From: Mantis religiosa
Lineage: Eukaryota > Arthropoda > Insecta > Mantodea > Mantidae
Reading direction: 5' to 3'
Length of the DNA: 64,000 nt
Assembly (NCBI GenBank): GCA_030765055.1
Contig: CM060954.1
Location: 109,554,054 to 109,618,053, forward strand
Positions 33,931 through 46,859 of the stretch are shown piece after piece. The translations under genes and the position numbers were made by a program. The notes beneath the pieces were generated by a model, which worked only from the letters and a program-made list of their open reading frames with translations, had not been told where the DNA came from and did not search any database. Numbering within the stretch: the first letter of the stretch is position 1; each line of letters opens with the position of its first letter.

Positions 33931-35744
33931 ATTACTTAGGAATGTGTAAAGGCTACTATCATAAAGTCAAAGTAGACTAATGGATAAAAAATATTTTGTC
34001 GGTGCATGAGAAACTATAATGCTTAATATTGGTATACATAACTGATTTAATTATATTCCTATTTTTTACTATGGTATAAAGAAGGAAAAAAGAAGAGAGA
34101 AACATAAATGCATGATTCTATGGAAGTTCTTAAGCTAAGCAATGTAAATTCAGTTATGTAATCTTCTTAATTAGTCACTACACTTAATTTGTTTACTTTC
34201 TGTAACTTAGTAACGCAATATCACCTTTGAGTATGTTTTTCAACTAAAATTATGTTTGTAGTAGTTATTAATTAGAGAAAGTGGACTATTTAAAATTAAG
34301 TGTAAGGAAATAATATTTCATAATATAGCTAAGCCATTCAGTAGTGCAGAGTAAATTGTTCCTTAAGCTTGATTTAGTTTAACTTGTTTTTCTTCTCCCT
34401 CTGTAATTACTGCAATATGAGGTAGCATTAGCTCTACCGGACTCATTTGGAACATGAACTCATCCGCCCACGCATAATCCCTGCCTTTCAGGATAGAGTA
34501 TTTTAAAACATCAGGGCATAGGATAAATGTTTTAAAGGAAATACATTATTTTTTAAAAAACCTAATTTTATATTCACTAGAGTTCCTTCGTCCAGGATGG
34601 TATTTTTATCTGTTCTATACCCTCTGACTTTAACAAATGTTGCTCTCGTTAAAGCAGCACTATTACTTTGCAGATCAAAAGTGCTTAAATGCTTCTGCTA
34701 GTTTTGGAGTTGCTAGAGCCCAGTAAACTGGTACTCATGTTTAAAACTTTTAAAGTAATTCTTCAAATCAATTAAATATTGAACTTGTAGATGGGCCTCT
34801 AATAAATCTGTGTTAACTGATCAAATTTGTTTGGGTGACCTATCTTCATTATTTTGCTTTTCCGAAACCCTAAAATAAGCAAGTTTTGAGGGATTCCTTG
34901 TCTCCATGCAAGCATTTTTTTCAGTAAAGAATCTGATGAGTCTCAGTCGCAGTATCTAATCTCTTCTCAAGTTGAAGGTTGCTATAACTACAATGAAATG
35001 AAAAGTCTGTATATCCCTTTAGGGCAAAAAACTCATGCTGCGCTGAGAGTAGCAAATGAGAGGCTCTTAGGGTCGCAACTATAGTGACCGCGCTTAAAGC
35101 ATCCCCAGGTGGTGCCTTTGTATGGAAAAACTGTTCTCACACCTAACCACAATGTCATAAACATCTTAGGTTACACTTATCGGGGAGGAGGGTTGAAGAA
35201 TGTTAGGCTCGTTGTTATAGCTAAAAATAGCCAGGGTTGCCGTTGTTTAAAATAACATTTAGAAGGAAAGAAAAACTTCAAGCTGATTTCAACTTACAAA
35301 CTAGACAATTGGTTTACTTATTGACATTTTCAAATAAATGTTAAATAATTAATGTATCCTATAATAATTCATAATCTTACAAGGCTTCATAACATAAATG
35401 AATTGGGATATATTATCTATGCTGTTATGGTATAGTACTTATATTACCCACAAGAACTAAATGCGTATTATTAACATAATATCCAAGGAAAACTTAGGAA
35501 AACATCGTTACAACTTTAAAAAGGGTAAGTTGCATCTGTGTGCATGATATTGCGAGGGATATTTACTTGCAAATTAAAGAAGCACTTTGGATATTCTGGT
35601 AGTTAATAATTTATAAGCAAATATTGCACGTTACAGCTTTGTTTATTGCAATCATGAGCCGATTTATCCTAAAACATTTTCCTATATTCTATGGCAGCTA
35701 CAGGTGGTGAATTTCAGTTGATTTAACAAAGCAGGAAATACTTC

Positions 35745-35806
<62 letters not shown>

Positions 35807-36842
35807 ATTAAGAACTAGTAAGGAAATTTTATTACTCTTTTTAAACGCTGGAAGCTTTTTACAAGGATGTCTGATAATTTTACAAGTTTGAATAAAGTTA
35901 AACAGTTTAATTGGGAGTGGGAGGCTTCTATTAAATACAATTTAAATAAATAATCACGTACATTCCGCATAATATTTAAATGCCATAATCTTAGAACTCG
36001 AAAAGGTTAGAAATACTGTTAGGTAAGTATATATTACAAGTATGAATGGAAATCCATGTTAGCATATCCATGTTAGGTTCGATTCCCACGGCCTCCAAAT
36101 CTTAATTAAATACGCAAGTGCCAAACTCTAATAAATATTAAACACTAATAAATTTATAAAACTACACTATGTAAAACACTATGTAACTTCTATAAATATA
36201 AGCTTAATTAACACACATAAGGAGCAAGTTTGCACAGTCTAAGCTAATAGAAGGTTCCACAGTTCTAAGGACACAAGAAAAATATTGCAACAGCGCCTTA
36301 ACTTGGTAAACGTATTAAGATGGACCACGCCATATGCATAAGGGTGGAAGACCCGTATAATTGCTTACATGTAAAAATGTTTGGTCAGAAGGGAAAGCTT
36401 TGATGTCGATTGGGATAGAATGAACGCGGCTACTATACTTGAAGCCTTGTGCAGTTGCTGCGCATCAGTAACGCCTTTCGTGTCAGCACAAACACTTGTT
36501 TTTCAGTGTACTTCGTGTCAATCCAGATAGACATTTCTAACAGTTGTTTATTTGCATATCTTTTGTAGGTACCGCAAGATGGGTGAAGAGAGTGAGCTGT
36601 AAGAACGGTTATTTCGTTTCATTTGTATGGCGTTCACTTTATATCTACACCTTTGATTAAATAAGACTATCTGTTCTTTTATGGTTTACCAGTTATGCAA
36701 AAGTCATCTCGAATGCAAAGGGCTTCAGAGTCTATTCTCACAAAGCTTAAAGTATACAAATGATTTCACATGAAATTACCTTAATTCATAAGTCATTCAG
36801 CAATTAGTGTCAACATTTGAATTAACAAAAGGTACACCATTT
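33931..36842. other. No recognised gene; nearly identical blocks and a poly-A run
   Basis: Matches 12111-13376 and then 15056-16564; the 1.7 kb A-specific segment is absent at about 35205. A 54 nt A-run (35751-35804) replaces a 7 nt A-run in copy A (15521-15527). Confidence 0.5.
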
Positions 36843-37159
36843 TTGGAGATGTTAAGTTACTGCAATGCTTAAAAGCAATCTCCTCCAAAATGAAGAACTC
36901 GCCTCCTAACATCAGAGAGCCGACGGATGCCATATCCGGGGAATATGGAGGACGCTCCAGAATTTCCCAGTTCCAACCGCGAAGTAAAATAGCAAGAGGG
37001 GCAGACACGTGAGAGCGAGTACCATTATGTAACACAATGGGGTGAGGATCCAGTAGATTTGGACGTTTACGACGTACAGCTGTTCGTAAATGGTGTTTTC
37101 TAAAGTAACTGCAATATGCATCATTTACACGATTTCCTTTAGCAACTGAATGAGTAATA
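36843..37159 (-). pseudogene. Mariner transposase fragment (copy B)
   Basis: Counterpart of 16565-16881 with the same loss of the second catalytic aspartate (HNGTRSH), so the damage predates the duplication. The 80-codon frame at 36793-37035 holds ILERPPYSPDM. Confidence 0.75.
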
Positions 37160-37556
37160 ATAACACGATAATGCCAGAGTCCTGGACCCGTAGGACCAAG
37201 GAACCGGCGCTCCTTTGACCAGGGAGTTACCGAGCTGTCCCAAAAGGGCGCCCGGCGCCTCCGTGTGGCTTTCCATAGGCCAAGACCTAAGAGACTAATT
37301 CCTGTGACTCAAGACTCCGAGGATAAGCCCTTCCGCAACTACCGGAACGCTACACTCCCCAGGCACTCCGAACCACCTCGCCCTTCCTCTAGCCCATACC
37401 ACCTCTACTAGCCGCTAAGGGACTAGTACGGGAATATCTATTATGGCTTCTCCTCAACCCCGTCCGGAGACGTACCCGATCACCCACGGTGCATCGGAAC
37501 CACTGCCCCCTCGAGTCCAACCCAATCTGACAACACGCAATACGGAAGGGTTATAC
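37160..37556 (+). mobile_element. GC-rich repeat, unit 1 (copy B), truncated and altered
   Basis: The start matches 16882 onward, but about 37310-37420 is replaced by GC-rich sequence with no clear match to unit 1 of A. About 147 bp at the unit 1/unit 2 junction is missing compared with A. gagtaata precedes the unit at 37152-37159. Confidence 0.6.
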
Positions 37557-38063
37557 TCCCATTAGTCCTGGACCCGGAGGATCGAGGATCCAGGCCTCCT
37601 TCTACCCGGGAGCGACGGATACTCCAGGGATCTTTCCATAGGGCAATACCTGGAGTCTAAAAAGCCGCCCCCCACCGCTGAGCACAACGTAAAGACGGGT
37701 GGAAGTGGATACGCCACTTATGCGCGTCAACCCCGCAGGGAAGACTACCGAAAAACTCGTTGGGGCCGCCTGGTGATTTAGCACATCTTCTACTAGCTCT
37801 GCAGGCTAGTACCCGGAATTTATTAGGCAACCCACTACCCCCTCCGGGTGACCGTAGCCTGGCCAGAGGTAACCAATTCCCCGTGGTACTTGGGAACGCT
37901 CTGCCCCCTCGAGTCCAACCCAATCCAATCAACTCCCCGACTCGGGGGCTCGACAGTTCGACCCGAGGTTCCTCTAAAAACGTCAGAGGTACCAGGAGTG
38001 CTAAGGGTCCGCAGCGCCCGCACCCCGGCAGCTGAAGGGGACGGATCCCCTCCCCTACGGGAT
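37557..38063 (+). mobile_element. GC-rich repeat, unit 2 (copy B)
   Basis: Counterpart of 17400-17932, ending in ccctacggga and followed by aagtaata, a one-base variant of the flanking 8-mer. A 149-codon minus-strand frame crosses it (37657-38106), but matching frames in A are broken and I recognise no protein, so I do not call a gene. Confidence 0.65.
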
Positions 38064-38284
38064 AAGTAATAAGAAAAACGTCAAAATCATAAGCAGCAAT
38101 GAACATTACTTAAACTGGATCCTGTTCTTTTCCATACTTTCTTGGCCGTGGTGAATCAATATGCCGCCACTCATTTGATAGTCTACCACGAGCTAACAAT
38201 AATTTTGTATGGCATTTTCAAACACTGATAGCTCTTGCAACCTGAAGGTCATGAAGCATCTTTGTTCGTATTTACTAAACATAT

Positions 38285-38525
38285 TGTGACTTTGTGGGTT
38301 CGTGAAATAATAAAACGAGGTTACGAAACACAAAAACTATACTTTATTTTCCTATCAAATACATTCGTCACCATTACAGTTTGCTAGCTAACCATAAACT
38401 GTTTATTTTCTCTAACTCTACATTCAACTGTCTGTCGTTACCGGTAACGATTGGTTCCGAAGTTTTCCGAATCTCCACCGGCCATCATTTGTCATCGGCT
38501 TCGCGATTCTACCACCAGGGTGACA
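38285..38525 (-). repeat. 3' LTR of the Ty3/gypsy-like element
   Basis: 241 bp. On the minus strand it contains a polyadenylation-like aataaag near its end and terminates in cccacaaagtcaca. Confidence 0.92.
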
Positions 38526-38536
38526 CTGCTGCCTCC

Positions 38537-39037
38537 TCAAGGCTGGTCGTCCCGAACAGCGCCTTCGTAGCGGGCCAGGCGATCCAGGTGTACCACCAAC
38601 ATCTTTCCTCGGGGCACCTTCTGGATGCGGTAGACCACGTCGTTAATCCTCTTCACCACACGGTACGGTCCTTGCCACGACTGCTGAAGCTTCGGGCAGC
38701 GTCCCTTGGTCCGGGTCGGGCGGTACAACCAGACCAGGGCACCTTGCTGGAACCCTTGGCTGTTGGCTTGCCTGTCGTCTCGGGTTTTAATGCGTTCGCT
38801 CGCCTTCTGGATGTTCTGGCGAGCCATCTCGTGCATGTCGTGGAGGTGGTCCACCGGGTTCTCCACATCCTTCAAGAGTGGCCCCAAGTCTGCGTCCGCC
38901 AGCTGCTCCCTCCTCAGGCCTGCGCTATCCCAGCCCTCCGCAGGCACTGCCGTGACTACTCGAACTGCTGCGGCACGCTCCTTCCCCTCCACTCTTGTGC
39001 ATTGGCCGCACTTTTCTGGACAGGATCTTTGGGACAT
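38537..39037 (-). pseudogene. Integrase C-terminal remnant (GPY/F module)
   Basis: A 166-codon frame. The C-terminal half has the integrase tail signature: a basic helix (MARQNIQKASERIKTRDD), then QGALVWLYRP, then the GPY/F module KLQQSWQGPYRVVKRINDV, then a VVHLDRLARY ending. The N-terminal half (VVTAVPAEGW, REQLADADLGPLL) belongs to the linker normally found between RNase H and the integrase core. These join at DVENPVDH with no catalytic core between, so an internal deletion removed it. The preceding polymerase region is also missing. Confidence 0.85.
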
Positions 39038-39714
39038 AGCGTCCGCGTTACCGCGACTCTCCCTCTGCGATGTTCCGAGGTGAAGTCGTACTCCTGCTGC
39101 CTCTGAACCCCACCCTGCCTCCGTCCTGGCCTTCGGCTCCGCGCCCCGTACAACTCACTCTCGCTCACAAGACGACCCTGCCAATTCCAAGGCGCTCTTC
39201 TGCTTGACGGAGTATAACCAATTCTCCGTTCGTTGAGCCTCAGGACCTTCCTGCCGACGTCGACCGTCGCCTCGTGGCTCCTGAGGGCATCCAGTCCCAG
39301 AATCACCTCCTCAACCACCTTCGCGACGAACAACCACAGACGTATGGCACTCCGTCCCAAGTTCAGCTCCAGCAGGGCCACCTTCTGCACAGACATGGTG
39401 TCGCCCGATGCCGTCACAAGCTGGTATGGTCGGCTTGGTTTCCTCGTCGGCAAACCCTTCGCCACGTCAGGTCTGATGATGGTCACGGCCGCCCCGGTGT
39501 CCACCAGCACGCGGCACGGCTTTCCTCTTACCCAACCGTCCGCGATGAGGTTGTCATCCATCCGCCGGCTGACGGCGCAGATTGTCACTCGAGGGGATGG
39601 TGGTAATGGCGCCGAAGTGCCCCTCTCCACGCCGGGCCTTACTCGTTTTCCGGCTGCTCTTCCTGGTGTGGGCAATCTCTCCGCAGTTGTCCGGGCTGTC
39701 CACACCCCCAACAC
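38956..39714 (-). pseudogene. Aspartic protease domain of the Ty3/gypsy-like element
   Basis: A 252-codon frame overlapping the end of gag in a different frame, as is usual for gag-pol frameshift expression. The active-site motif VLVDTGAAVTII and the later VILGLDALR flap/helix signature place a retroviral-type aspartic protease in the N-terminal half. The last part is an unstructured basic region ending at QQFE; the reverse transcriptase that should follow is deleted. The motifs are intact, so the protease itself might be foldable. Confidence 0.85.
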
Positions 39715-40876
39715 AGGCCACTAGGTGTTCGCCGGCGTCCCACAGCTGGTCTTCTGTCTCCGGCGTAGCGGACACTCCTCGTTCTCGACGTCGGGATAGA
39801 TGCTACTTTGGCCGCCTCCATCCTTAATGCCGCTGTCAGCGCCTCGTGGATAGTTTTATTTTCGCCGAGCATTAGGCGCTGACGAATCTCCGTGTCCCGT
39901 ACTCCGTCGACAAAATTGTAGGCGGCTTCCCGGGATACGAACTCCAGTGGCAGGTCAACCAAGGCCTTGCTAGACAGCTGCTCGATCGCTATGGCGAACT
40001 CCTGCAGCGTCTCCCCCGGCTGCTGCGACCTTGCCTTTAGCTGGCTGCGGTATGCTGCGGCTAAGCAGTGGTTCCCGAAGCGATTCTCCAGGGCCTCCCA
40101 GATGTTCTTGGGTGCCGGCGTCGTCTGCACCGCGTTTAGGATTTCCGCGGCCCGTCCCTGGAGGCTGGCTATTAACTGTGTGGCCTCCTCCTCCGGTGAC
40201 CATCTGTTGTGCTCGGCCACTGTGTCGAACTGGCGGCGGAAGACCTCGAATGTTGACGCGCCGTCATATTTCGGAGGTTTGACGCGCGCCGATGTTGTGT
40301 CGCGTCCCGGTGCGTCAGCATTCAAATCCTTCAGTCTCCTGCCGACGACGTCCTCCACCATGGCGTTCAGGGACTTGACGCTGCTGTCGGCCTTTCCCTC
40401 CAGGTTGTTTACGCGGTTCGCGAGGTCTTCGACGTCTTCAACCATGGCGTTCAGGGACTTGGCGTTATTGTCGGCCTTTTCCTCTAGGTCATTGAAGCGG
40501 TTCGCCAGGTCCTCGACGTGCTCGTCCACTTGGCCCATCCGCTTGCCCAGCTCCGTCACGTCATCCCTCACGCCGGCCAACTGTTCCTCAAATTTGGCGC
40601 GAGGACCTCGTTCGCCTCCTTCATTTCCGTTGCCAGACTGTCGTTCGCTACCTTCATTTCTGTGGTCAATTCGGTCTTTATTTCTTTCAACTCTGCGGCC
40701 AGGTTGTTATTTGCCGCTTCTGTTTTTGTTGTTAACTCGTTCATCTTCGCGGCCAAGTTGTTATTTGCCGCTTCCGACTTCGCTGTTAATTCGTTCATCT
40801 TCTGCAAAAGCATTTCCAATGCCGATTCCATGGCCATAATGTTCCGTGATGTTGTTATTCCGCTTCCTGACACCAA
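39639..40876 (-). pseudogene. Gag polyprotein with one frameshift
   Basis: The main frame (39639-40580, 313 codons) has N-terminal coiled-coil heptads with an internal repeat (KSLNAMVEDVEDLANR and a second similar unit), a capsid-like segment (PPKYDGASTFEVFRRQFDTV) and a C-terminal zinc knuckle, CWGCGQPGQLRRDC. The N-terminus lies in another frame (40568-40876, 102 codons) with the coiled-coil repeat MNELT.K.EAANNNLAA; a single frameshift near 40600 separates the two. In the knuckle, Q stands where the histidine of CX2CX4HX4C is expected. It would assemble the particle in an intact element. Confidence 0.88.
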
Positions 40877-41117
40877 TGTGACTTTGTGGGTTCGTGAAAT
40901 AATAAAACGAGGTTACGAAACACAAAAACTATACTTTATTTTCCTATCAAATACATTCGTCACCATTACAGTTTGCTAGCTAACCTTAAACTGTTTATTT
41001 TCTCTAACTCTACATTCAACTGTCTGTCGCTACCGGTAACGATTGGTTCCGGAGTTTTCCGAATCTCCACCGGCCATCATTTGTCATCGGCTTCGCGATT
41101 CTACCACCAGGGTGACA
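40877..41117 (-). repeat. 5' LTR of the Ty3/gypsy-like element
   Basis: 241 bp, three mismatches from the partner LTR by eye, which indicates a recent insertion. It lies next to the primer-binding site candidate. Confidence 0.92.
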
Positions 41118-41783
41118 ATACTTATAGCACTAAAGATGACAGCCTACAATTTAACTTACTGAAACATCTGATTAAGCAAAACTATTTTCTACACCTAACA
41201 AACATTAGATGCTCTTGTTTTTCATTGTTATCAGCTTACATAATTTACCGCTGATAGGGTCAAATACAGGCAGTTTGCCACTAATTTTTGAATGACCCAT
41301 GTACAGCCATTTTTGAAAAATTAAATTTAAAAGATTTATTCTGTTTATTAAGCAGACTGGGCTGTGAGATTTTCCTGATTATTTCGTGTTGAAATTCCCG
41401 GGACATGGATAACTTAAATATCAGTTTGAAGTTCGACATTTTCTTTTTGAACTGTGTTATTGATAGACGCATATGCAAACACGCACTCGAATATGACATT
41501 TCTAAAAGTGAATTGTTTTGTTTCAGGTCACCTCAAAATTTTATTTCTGGTGGAATCGCACCTTAATTACGTACCGCTAGAGAAATGAAAATAAACTGCC
41601 AATGTAATAATTATTTTCTCTCATATTTGTAACGTAAATATTAATTTATCTCAACCAGCCACGTATATATTACTAACGAGATCAATTATAAATTGTTATA
41701 TTATTTCAGAAAAGCATTGCATCCTGGGATGAATTTTCCATAGCATAAATAAGTATTAAATTATATCACATCTGTGAAAATAA

Positions 41784-42361
41784 TGACTTTGTGGGTTCAT
41801 AGAATTGAAAGTCAAATTTTCCGAAATTCTAAATGTCCTTTATTTGCGTAGGAATACACTGTTCATTTCTCAGGTAAGAACATTACATCACATATACACA
41901 GTCTTCCAAGGTCGATGACAATAACGAACAGAGTTCAGTTTACAACATTCCACAGCTGACTCTCGTGTTACCACTACACTCTCGTTACACAAAACTGACT
42001 CATCAGTAGCCATGGCTTCCTTTTATACACCCATTCATGAATCTCGGACTGTTCTGTCATTCATTAGATGTTTCTGGAATCAACAAGGCATCTAATGACG
42101 GAATCCGAATATTATATCACCTTCCCGAAAACTGATATATATATATATATATATATCTCCTCTGTGATAAACTATCGGTCTATTGTTTATCGGCTCTCTC
42201 GTTAACTGTGAGCGCTTTGTCAACGCTAGCCGCCTATCAGTTCCATGTGTTCACTAGCCGCGCGATCGTAAACTGCTTATGCAAGCTCTTTGTTACCGTG
42301 AAACATTATCCACCGTTTGTTTTCTATTTGCGCCGAAATTTTTATGTCCGTTGCCGTGTCA
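41784..42361 (-). mobile_element. Solo LTR (copy B)
   Basis: Counterpart of 18837-19398. The left flank ataa (41780-41783) is kept and the right flank has drifted. A (TA)n expansion at about 42135-42157 is specific to B. Confidence 0.72.
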
Positions 42362-43242
42362 ATTATTCAAAGTTAGCCATGAAATTTAACTTGCAAATTA
42401 TGCATTGATCTCCGATTGTTATCTTTCATTTTGAAATGAATCACTTTGATAGTGTGGATTCTTTTACTTTCATATCTTGGCTAACCTAAGAATTAAAGAA
42501 AGTAAATAAAGATTAGAATATATTATAATTTATAAATATGAATATAACTGCTGTGGAGTAGTTGTTTCCAGTGGCAAATCATGTATGCTAAAAGCGAAGT
42601 ATACACATGACCCAAAAAGTCGTAGGAACAAAGGATATTGTATTCTGTTGGCTATGCTCAAAAACTGAAAATTCCACATTCTATAACCGAAGTAGCACCG
42701 TTATATAATAATCACTAAATCGTATACCGAATCTAAAGTTTAAACCTCTTTAAAAATAGTAACTGATGAATGGATAACGACTAATTTAGCAAAGGTAGCC
42801 GCCATTTTTAATGCACATGAGTGAAATTACCTCTTTCTTTCTTGCATGAGAATAATTTAATTGGAACATAGATAGGACAAAGAGCTGCAGGCCACTCTGC
42901 GGTAGACCCAGAGTAATGGAGACAAATTGGACAGGAGCAGTCCCTGACCGACCCAGTTACATAATAAGAGGCGCTTTACCGACTCCCCGTGTTGTAGGAA
43001 TGGCAAATGAAACAAAGCCTAGCTCAAAGGGAATTCTCATCTTTTATTTGAGTTATGTCAGTGAATGAACATACAACTGCAACCTTGATGTTGTTGACCT
43101 CCATAAACCAGTAATTGAATTACTTAGCGTCAAGTCCAAAGTCCTATTCCACCAACGTTAAACTTTCGGAACTCATCTCAGAAGCAATTCAAGATCAAAT
43201 CAAGTTTTTTTTAGACTAGATTGCCGTCATCTTCTTTATAAC
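42362..43242. other. No recognised gene; nearly identical block
   Basis: Counterpart of 19399-20236; about 42775-43105 is almost identical to A. Confidence 0.45.
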
Positions 43243-43446
<204 letters not shown>

Positions 43447-43678
43447 TAACTCTTCAGGTTTAGGAGAGTTCTCCTGTTCCAGCCTTATACTCCTTCCCAT
43501 TGTTTTAGTGATTTTCCTGGTGTTCTATAACCCACAACTTTGTATTTGTAAGACTGTAATGGAATGCGAGAGTTATCCATTCTATGTAAATGTTTTTTTT
43601 TTTTTCATTTTTCTCTGTTTGTATTTATTCCTGCAATGAGAATACACACACACATATATATGTATATGTACATATATT

Positions 43679-43715
<37 letters not shown>

Positions 43716-44710
43716 CTTTCTTTATGTCTTCGTTTTTAATTCGATCTTGTCTGGTGCATCCTTTTAATGCTCAAATATATTTCATTTCTGGCGCTTGTAT
43801 TTTGCTCCAATATTTCTTTTAAAGTGTCCATGTGTACGAACCATATAGGAAACTGGAACACCCATTGTCTTATAAAATGTTAGGTTTGCATTCTTACGGG
43901 TTTTTCTTTTCAAGGTACGAACTATTACTCCACAAATGCATTGAAACTTGCTTAATTTACTAATTACTTCTTCATTGTTCGTTTTATAGGTTACATTACA
44001 GTCTAAGTAATTAAATGTTCCCTTATGTTCTAACACTTTATTATTTAAGAGTATCTTAGATCTTATTTGTTTTCCTATAAATGCTATAACCTTTGATTTC
44101 TCTACGGATATACTTACACCATTATCTTATATCAATTTATGTAGATTGTACATACTTATTTGTACCTTATCCTCTCTGTCTTGTATTAATAACATATCAT
44201 CCGCAAAGAGTAGCATACTTAACGCATTATTTTTATTTATTTTTTATTCCTGATGGTATTTCATCTTTTAATTTTCTGAGAATAATGTCCATATAAATAT
44301 TAAACAATAGCGGACATAAACTATATCCTTGTCTTAAACGATTACTAAATATCATATCTTTTGATAATCGTCCATTTCTAAAGGCTATTTTTATTAGCGT
44401 TTCTTGATATGTGTTTATGAAAATATCTATCAATTATTTTGGATATACTTTCTTGTCCAATATTTGCCAGAGATTAGTCCTGCTCACCTTGTCATAAGCC
44501 TTTTACAAATCTACGAAGGCTATATGTGTTTGTAAATTATATTCTCTTCTCTTTCCAATAATTTGGATCATAAAACAAATATTATCTATGTAAGATCTTC
44601 CTTTTCTAAATCCCTCTTGATTTCCAAAATTTACTATATTGACCTCCAGGGGCCAAATTTGACATGCAACATAAGCGAAAATAAACAGGAATGGAGTTAA
44701 ACGAAAATGG
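43447..44710 (-). pseudogene. LINE reverse transcriptase remnant (copy B)
   Basis: Minus-strand blocks in order: NFGNQEGFRKGRSYIDN (in 44503-44742), then RQGYSLCPLLFNIYMDIILR (44233-44433), then an F-A-D-D box near 44190-44215, then FNYLDCNVTYKTNNEE (43782-44036). The order and spacing are those of a reverse transcriptase palm, and frameshifts separate the blocks. A (TA)n tract at 43640-43714 interrupts the 3' part and is expanded relative to A. Confidence 0.78.
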
Positions 44711-46859
44711 ATCACATTGCATGGGATGTCATCAGCAAACATGGTTTTCTGTAGATGTAAGATAGATAGTACCTAGGTACTTATCAGTCAGAAGTCTCCG
44801 CGTAAACACGCCAACCCTGAATTCGGACCGTCCGACTTTGATAGCTGGAGGCCGTCTAAACTGGTCTCCACGTTTGTTTCTTCTAGACTTGTATACTTCT
44901 ACATAGCTACAATGAAATGTGTTGAACAGACCCCTTATATTGAAAAGAGCTTTCCAGAGGTTTTCCTTATGAAATATGATCGACGGGTAGCTTCAAGTTC
45001 TTGTGTACCTCAGGCTGATTTGAGCATCATTTCATCGATCGTCTCACATGATCTGGCCGCTTAGAGCTTGCTGAATCTTAAAAACTATAAATAAGTCAAA
45101 AGTGGATTGAAACAGTTTATACCAAAAATTATATAAATGAAACACATTTTTTGCAGAAGTCATTTGCACAACAGGTAGAAAATGAACTATGGTTGAACGA
45201 GACAGTAGTGTGGTTGTACGAGATCCAACTTTTTCCAGAAAATATGGATACAATTCATGTTTAATCATCCTAAGTCTGCGGTTACTTCCTTGTTTACAGA
45301 AAACAGTGAGTGATGTAAAGCGTTAAATTACTAGACAAAACGGTATTAAAAGACAAAATGTTGGATCTGTTCTGTACAGCAATATATTTAGTTTTAAAGG
45401 CCATATAAAATTCCATTAAAGGCTTCGACCTAGCCACACGTAGCCCGTTTTAAAAGCTAAATCCAATTGGGGATTCATTACCGACAAGATGAAAGATGTG
45501 CAACGGCAAGCGTTGGGAGCTTTCCCGGGGTTGTTTTACTGCTCTATGTGAAAGAAAATAAATTGCCAGGTATGTTGCCTCGAGAAATGAAGCAACACAA
45601 TACCTTTCATTATCACGGCTCAATTAAACACTGCTTGAAACTGAAGTGGAGCCTGCGTAGACACATTGACGACATAAAAGTTTATCTCAGTCACTCAATT
45701 CACTGGGGCTAACAAGAGGGTATTAACGACTACGGAAAACAAGCCCGATATCGAATATCCAATTAAAACCCTTTTGCAAACAGTATTCATTATGTTCCTC
45801 TCATAAATCCTCGATTTCGCTGGTATAAAGTTCATGTAATGTAAGAGAGCTTGTTAAAGGGCGAATTGGTTAGTTATCTCGTGAATGTGGAATCACAGTT
45901 TAAGAATTACGAAGACTTCAAGAGATAACTTCGATGTAACTTCTCAGTGATGTGTAGAGCTTTCTGAATATAGTTGTTATCGAAGCATCTGGAGGAAAAC
46001 TTTCTTTAAATTACACGCGCTATTAATAAAAACATTACTCACCTAAATTACTGTTTGTTATCTCGATGGCGGTTTTGGAACTTGATTGCGTCAAACGCGA
46101 ATGATTTCATGATTTAATGATTTCACCATCAGCAATTTGAGATTGTTTACTCAATTTGGCATAATATTCCAATTATATTATTTATAGTCCAACAAGAAGC
46201 ATTTAAATAAAATAGAATAAGCTTTAAGGCATGTTTTCATTTCTGTTTTTCGGAAGCGAGTAGGAATTGTACGTATTACAATTAAAAATTATTATTGAAA
46301 TAAGTTCTTAGACAACACAAAGAAGAATTGCATCATCTTCTGTACCCTAGTATAAGCTATTCTTACAAAAACTTATTCCTTTTTCTACTTCACATTAAAC
46401 CAGAAAAATATTATCTAGTTGTTACTTTTCTTGTAGGTGCAAGGCTATGCCGGAATACAGCAGGCTTTAAGTAATTGCCAAAACTTTTAAAACTAGTCGC
46501 TTATACAGCTACATTGAAATTACTTTTTTGTACAGCTTAGAATAAAAGTGAATTTTAGCTGAGAAAAGTGTAAGTATTGGAAGATTCACATAACTACAAA
46601 GAATATATCTAAAATTGTTCACTTCACAAAAAATCTATAGGACATAAATTGCCTGTTATAACCAGATCTATATCTTTATGTAGTACAATTTTGTCAATAA
46701 CTTACAGTTATCGAGTTTATCAGAGGTAATTCATAACGAGGAGGACTTCTGCTGAACTACCAGTAAGTTCAAGGTATGTATTTCATTTATAATGTGAATA
46801 TCTTAGACATATACTATTATAATCTATTTTGCATTAGCATTGTTACAACCGTTTTTAAA
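44711..46859. other. Non-coding; contains the 524 bp near-identical block
   Basis: 45391-45914 corresponds to 22862-23385. No gene recognised. The frame 45467-45712 is open in B only. Confidence 0.55.

Larger units (their letters stand above)
38285..41117 (-). mobile_element. Ty3/gypsy-like LTR retrotransposon, internally deleted
   Basis: Two 241 bp LTRs (38285-38525 and 40877-41117) in direct orientation differ, by my reading, at three positions. On the minus strand the element starts TGTCACCC and ends GTCACA. The primer-binding site candidate ttggtgtcagg follows the 5' LTR (ending 40876), and a purine-rich gaggaggcagcag precedes the 3' LTR (38526 side). The internal region is only 2351 bp: gag, protease and the integrase C-terminus remain, while reverse transcriptase, RNase H and the integrase core are gone. 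The flanking 4-mers are atat and atac. Copy A (about 18146) has no insertion. Confidence 0.92.

Noticed and set aside
37657..38106. 149-codon minus-strand frame in the GC-rich repeat
   Set aside because: The other four units of the family do not keep the frame open and no protein family is recognised; high GC content lowers stop frequency.
38381..39106. 241-codon plus-strand frame, and 39967-40839 plus-strand frame
   Set aside because: Shadows opposite the Ty3/gypsy-like pol and gag frames, which carry the recognisable motifs.
45467..45712. 81-codon frame in the near-identical block
   Set aside because: A single difference makes a stop in copy A and no domain is recognised.
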